Part shown: one piece after another, positions 61,401 to 64,000 of the stretch
Layout: every line of letters starts with the position of its first letter
Numbering within the stretch: the stretch's first letter is position 1
Source of the DNA: Stomorhina lunata
Lineage: Eukaryota > Arthropoda > Insecta > Diptera > Rhiniidae
Direction of reading: 5' to 3'
DNA length: 64,000 bases
Assembly (NCBI GenBank): GCA_933228675.1
Contig: OW121742.1
Location: 34,099,718 to 34,163,717 of the forward strand
Notes under the pieces: model-generated
Databases searched by the model: none
The model's input: only the letters and a program-made list of their open reading frames with translations
Told to the model about the DNA's origin: nothing
Program-made: the position numbers and the translations under genes

Positions 61401-62927
61401 TAAATAGTTTTCCAGTTTTTATCCTTTTTTAGCTCTAAATCGAAAATGTGTTTGATATTTTTTGATGTTTATTGATTCTGGTGTAAATTTTGTTTGTTTA
61501 TTCAATGGTTTAAAAGATTACAAATGTTACCAAAAATTAGTTCTTTCCTTTTTTTGTCACATTATTTTTTGTAGCTAAACCATTTTTCATTGCAACGCTT
61601 TTACTTCTGGAGATATTGAGTTACTGCTTTTTTCGAAATTTCCCCCCTTAACGCCAGAATTTGTGGATTTTGTGTTGTGCGATGATAGATCAGTCAGTCA
61701 GAATATTGCCATATGGCAACAAAATAGCTAAGGGCTTAGTATTCCCAAAAATATGTAAAGTATTTCAATTTAATATTTAAACAAAAATTATGATATTTGT
61801 TAAATATTTTGAAAATTGTATCTAAACTTTTTGAAATTTTTTTCAGTCGTTTCAAAAAGTGTTTAAAAATTTTGTCCCCAAAGAAACTCCTTTTAACTTT
61901 AAACAATAAAATAGTGACAAAAGAGTTTTTAACAATTTTTTCATATCAAAATTAAAATTGTATATTTGTATAGCTAAATATGAACTATTTTAATATAAAA
62001 ATTGTTGTAGCTACAATACTTTTTCAATTAAAACTTTAGACTACATAAAAAAAATTTAACTAAAACATATAAATACTGGGTGAATCCATTAAAAAGCGGA
62101 CAAAACATCGAATGTTTAAAACAAAGGTTATCAGAAAATATACAAAAATTCAGAGCTGTGTACACTAACAAGGTTTTATTTGTATAGACACTATTTCTTT
62201 TGGACTTTTTTTACATGGATTTACCCAAATATATAATAAATGACTAAAATAAATATAAAACATAATGAAATATTAATATAAATACAAAATACTTTAACAC
62301 TATTTCTTACGATGTTGATTAATGGGCACAATAGTCGCTCTTCTCTGATCTACTATGGACATTTTTTGGGTCATCATCTTTGACAATGACTCTAATGATG
62401 ATCGATGAAGCGAAGATGAAATGTACGATTTGCAACAATTTATTACAAAAATTACTTTTTCTTTTGTTTTATTACTTATTATATTATGGCAAACTCATGA
62501 AAACTGTCTGGAGGAAAAATAAAATTCACAGACACTTTAATACATTAGAACAAATACATATACACATAAAATATATTATACACATAAACACAAAGAAATC
62601 TTAACACTTCATTGGAATTGAGTTCTGGGGAAAAATTACTTATATGTTGGAATGAAAAGGAGAAAGGGTTAGATTTATTACTAGGTTTTGTTTGAGAACT
62701 ATTAGAATTTTTCTTATTGAATTTGGCTAAAAAGGATAACACTATGTGACAAAATATCACTTTTGATGTTCTTATGATCTCTTAATGACTTAAAAGGTTT
62801 GTTTAGAAAGTTCCATGGATAAAGTTTTAAACAGGTACTAAAGTTTTTATTTTACTTAAGGTAACCGCAAGGTTTTTTGTCATAAATTGGAGATGGGGTT
62901 GTTGAATTTTACTAGAACAAGTAAGAA
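61401..62927. other. Non-coding stretch
   Basis: AT-rich; nothing recognised. Confidence 0.4.
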
Positions 62928-63690
62928 AGTGCTATAGTCGGTCAAGCCCAACCATACGATACCCTTCACCACTAATGTGAAAGGTGTTCTTTTTCCTGTA
63001 TAAAGATAAATATTTGCTAAATTTTGCCATCATACAAACATATTCTCAAAACTTATACATTTAAGCTGTTTCCGTCATTTGGACTTATATGAGAGCTAGG
63101 GTCAAATGTGGACCGATTATCCCGAAATTTGGTAAATTGATTACAGTTATTACAAGAATTATGTATGCAAAAAATAAACTTACAATTCTCATTGTCTTCG
63201 GATTTAGAAGCGTTTTAGTGAATTTTTTCCCATTTTGTGCGTTTTGAGAAAAGAGTTTGTATGGGAGCTATGGTCAAATATGGACCGATTTCAACGAAAT
63301 TTGGTACAGTAATTAAAATGCACAAAAGCAGTATTTGTTTAAAATTTCATGAAAAAATATTGATTTTTGTGGCCAATATATATAATTCCGGGAAGTGGGA
63401 CCTATGGGAGGTACCATAAATAATGGACCGATTTTGACGAATTTCAATAGCCATCAAATTATCTATAGAATTGCGACCTGTAGTTTGATTACAAGGTTTA
63501 CATGGGGGTCCAGCCAGCCGTCCAGCCAGCCAGACGGACGGACGGACAACGCTAAATCGACTCAGAAAGTGATTCTAAGCCTATTGGTATACTAAAAGAT
63601 GGGTCTAAGACAAATATTTCTATGCGTTACATACATCAGCACAAACTTATAATACCCTTTCCACCTATGGTGGTGAAGGGTATAAAAATC
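62928..63690 (+). repeat. Dispersed repeat family R, most complete copy
   Basis: About 760 bp. Start: AAGTAAGAAAGTGCTATAGT and GATACCCTTCACCACTAATG. Middle: GAGAGCTAGGGTCAAATGTG, GGACCGATTTCAACGAAATT, TTCCGGGAAGTGGGACCTAT. End: GACGGACGGACGGAC, ACAAACTTATAATACCCTTT, then CACCTATGGTGGTGAAGGGT and ATAAAA. ATACCCTTCACCAC at the start is the inverse of GTGGTGAAGGGTAT at the end. No open frame of note. Confidence 0.8.
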
Positions 63691-63795
63691 TAAGGACTTG
63701 AAGTAAAATTAGTTGATTTCGTATTGTTTTTCTATATAATACTAATCAACCCTTTATCACTAAAATAGTTTTATTATTCCTTTTCGTCTTCTTAG

Positions 63796-64000
63796 GACGA
63801 CCAAGAAAACCTGGCGACAGATACAGAAATTCGACTGAAACTATGGAAGGATCACTTTTGCAAATTGTTCGCGTCAAATGAAAACGATAAAAATTTCACG
63901 CCTAAACAAATCAATGATAACGGCGTTATATGTATTTATGTCCACCACCCAAACAAAATGAGGTTAGAATTGCATTAACTCGACTTAAAAATAACAAAGC
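63796..64000 (+). mobile_element. LINE family 2 fragment, cut by the window edge
   Basis: Frames give TDTEIRLKLWKDHFCKLFAS, then PPPNKNEVRIALTRLKNNK at the very end. This is the linker and the stretch just before ADGL at the RT start, as in 16735-16930. One stop codon and a frameshift lie between. The RT domain may continue past 64000. Confidence 0.75.

Noticed and set aside
49093..64000. Upstream first exon of the stomatin-like gene
   Set aside because: No start codon plus donor combination of the correct phase could be supported by eye in this AT-rich stretch.

Overview
The window reads as nuclear DNA of a higher fly (Diptera, probably a calyptrate such as a blowfly or house-fly relative). 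It is very AT-rich, full of decayed dipteran-type transposons and satellites, and holds one gene that can be defended: a stomatin/podocin/MEC-2 family gene on the minus strand. I do not see a second host gene.

Gene. Eight coding exons with matching splice phases run from 49092 down to a stop codon at 13039-13041. They encode 311 residues: a short N-terminal part, one hydrophobic membrane hairpin, the SPFH/prohibitin domain and a C-terminal tail. The first exon seen is internal (its codon is split), so the start codon lies upstream and was not found. Two introns are very large (about 14.4 and 15.7 kb) because they are packed with transposons and satellite DNA.

Layout. 1-8640: 3' flank of the gene, with a first CTATAG satellite, non-LTR retrotransposon debris, a SINE-like piece and a tandem repeat carrying GGTGGCGCC motifs. 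8640-12620: a large 32-bp CTATAG satellite. 13039-13633: last three exons. 13634-28008: intron with a DD37E mariner, two LINE families, a jockey-like LINE, a DD41D (rosa-type) mariner and foldback/MITE elements. 28009-28212: the central SPFH exon. 28213-43936: intron with two arrays of a GACTTT/GACTAT hexamer satellite (about 1.3 and 2.6 kb), dispersed repeats, a third mariner remnant, more CTATAG satellite and two hammerhead-ribozyme-like motifs. 43937-49092: five-prime exons seen here, dispersed repeats, a tandem duplication and a 133-bp palindrome. 49100-64000: LINE copy split by a small hAT element, three more CTATAG satellite blocks, a second copy of a 304-bp ribozyme-bearing unit, a minisatellite full of TGASTCAGCA motifs, and dispersed repeats.

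Most notable. Two kinds of hammerhead-like RNA fold occur; one sits in a 304-bp unit present twice in opposite orientation. Both units lie inside arrays of one palindromic satellite superfamily, which uses different linkers in different blocks. No search or folding program could be run, so these are reading-based calls.
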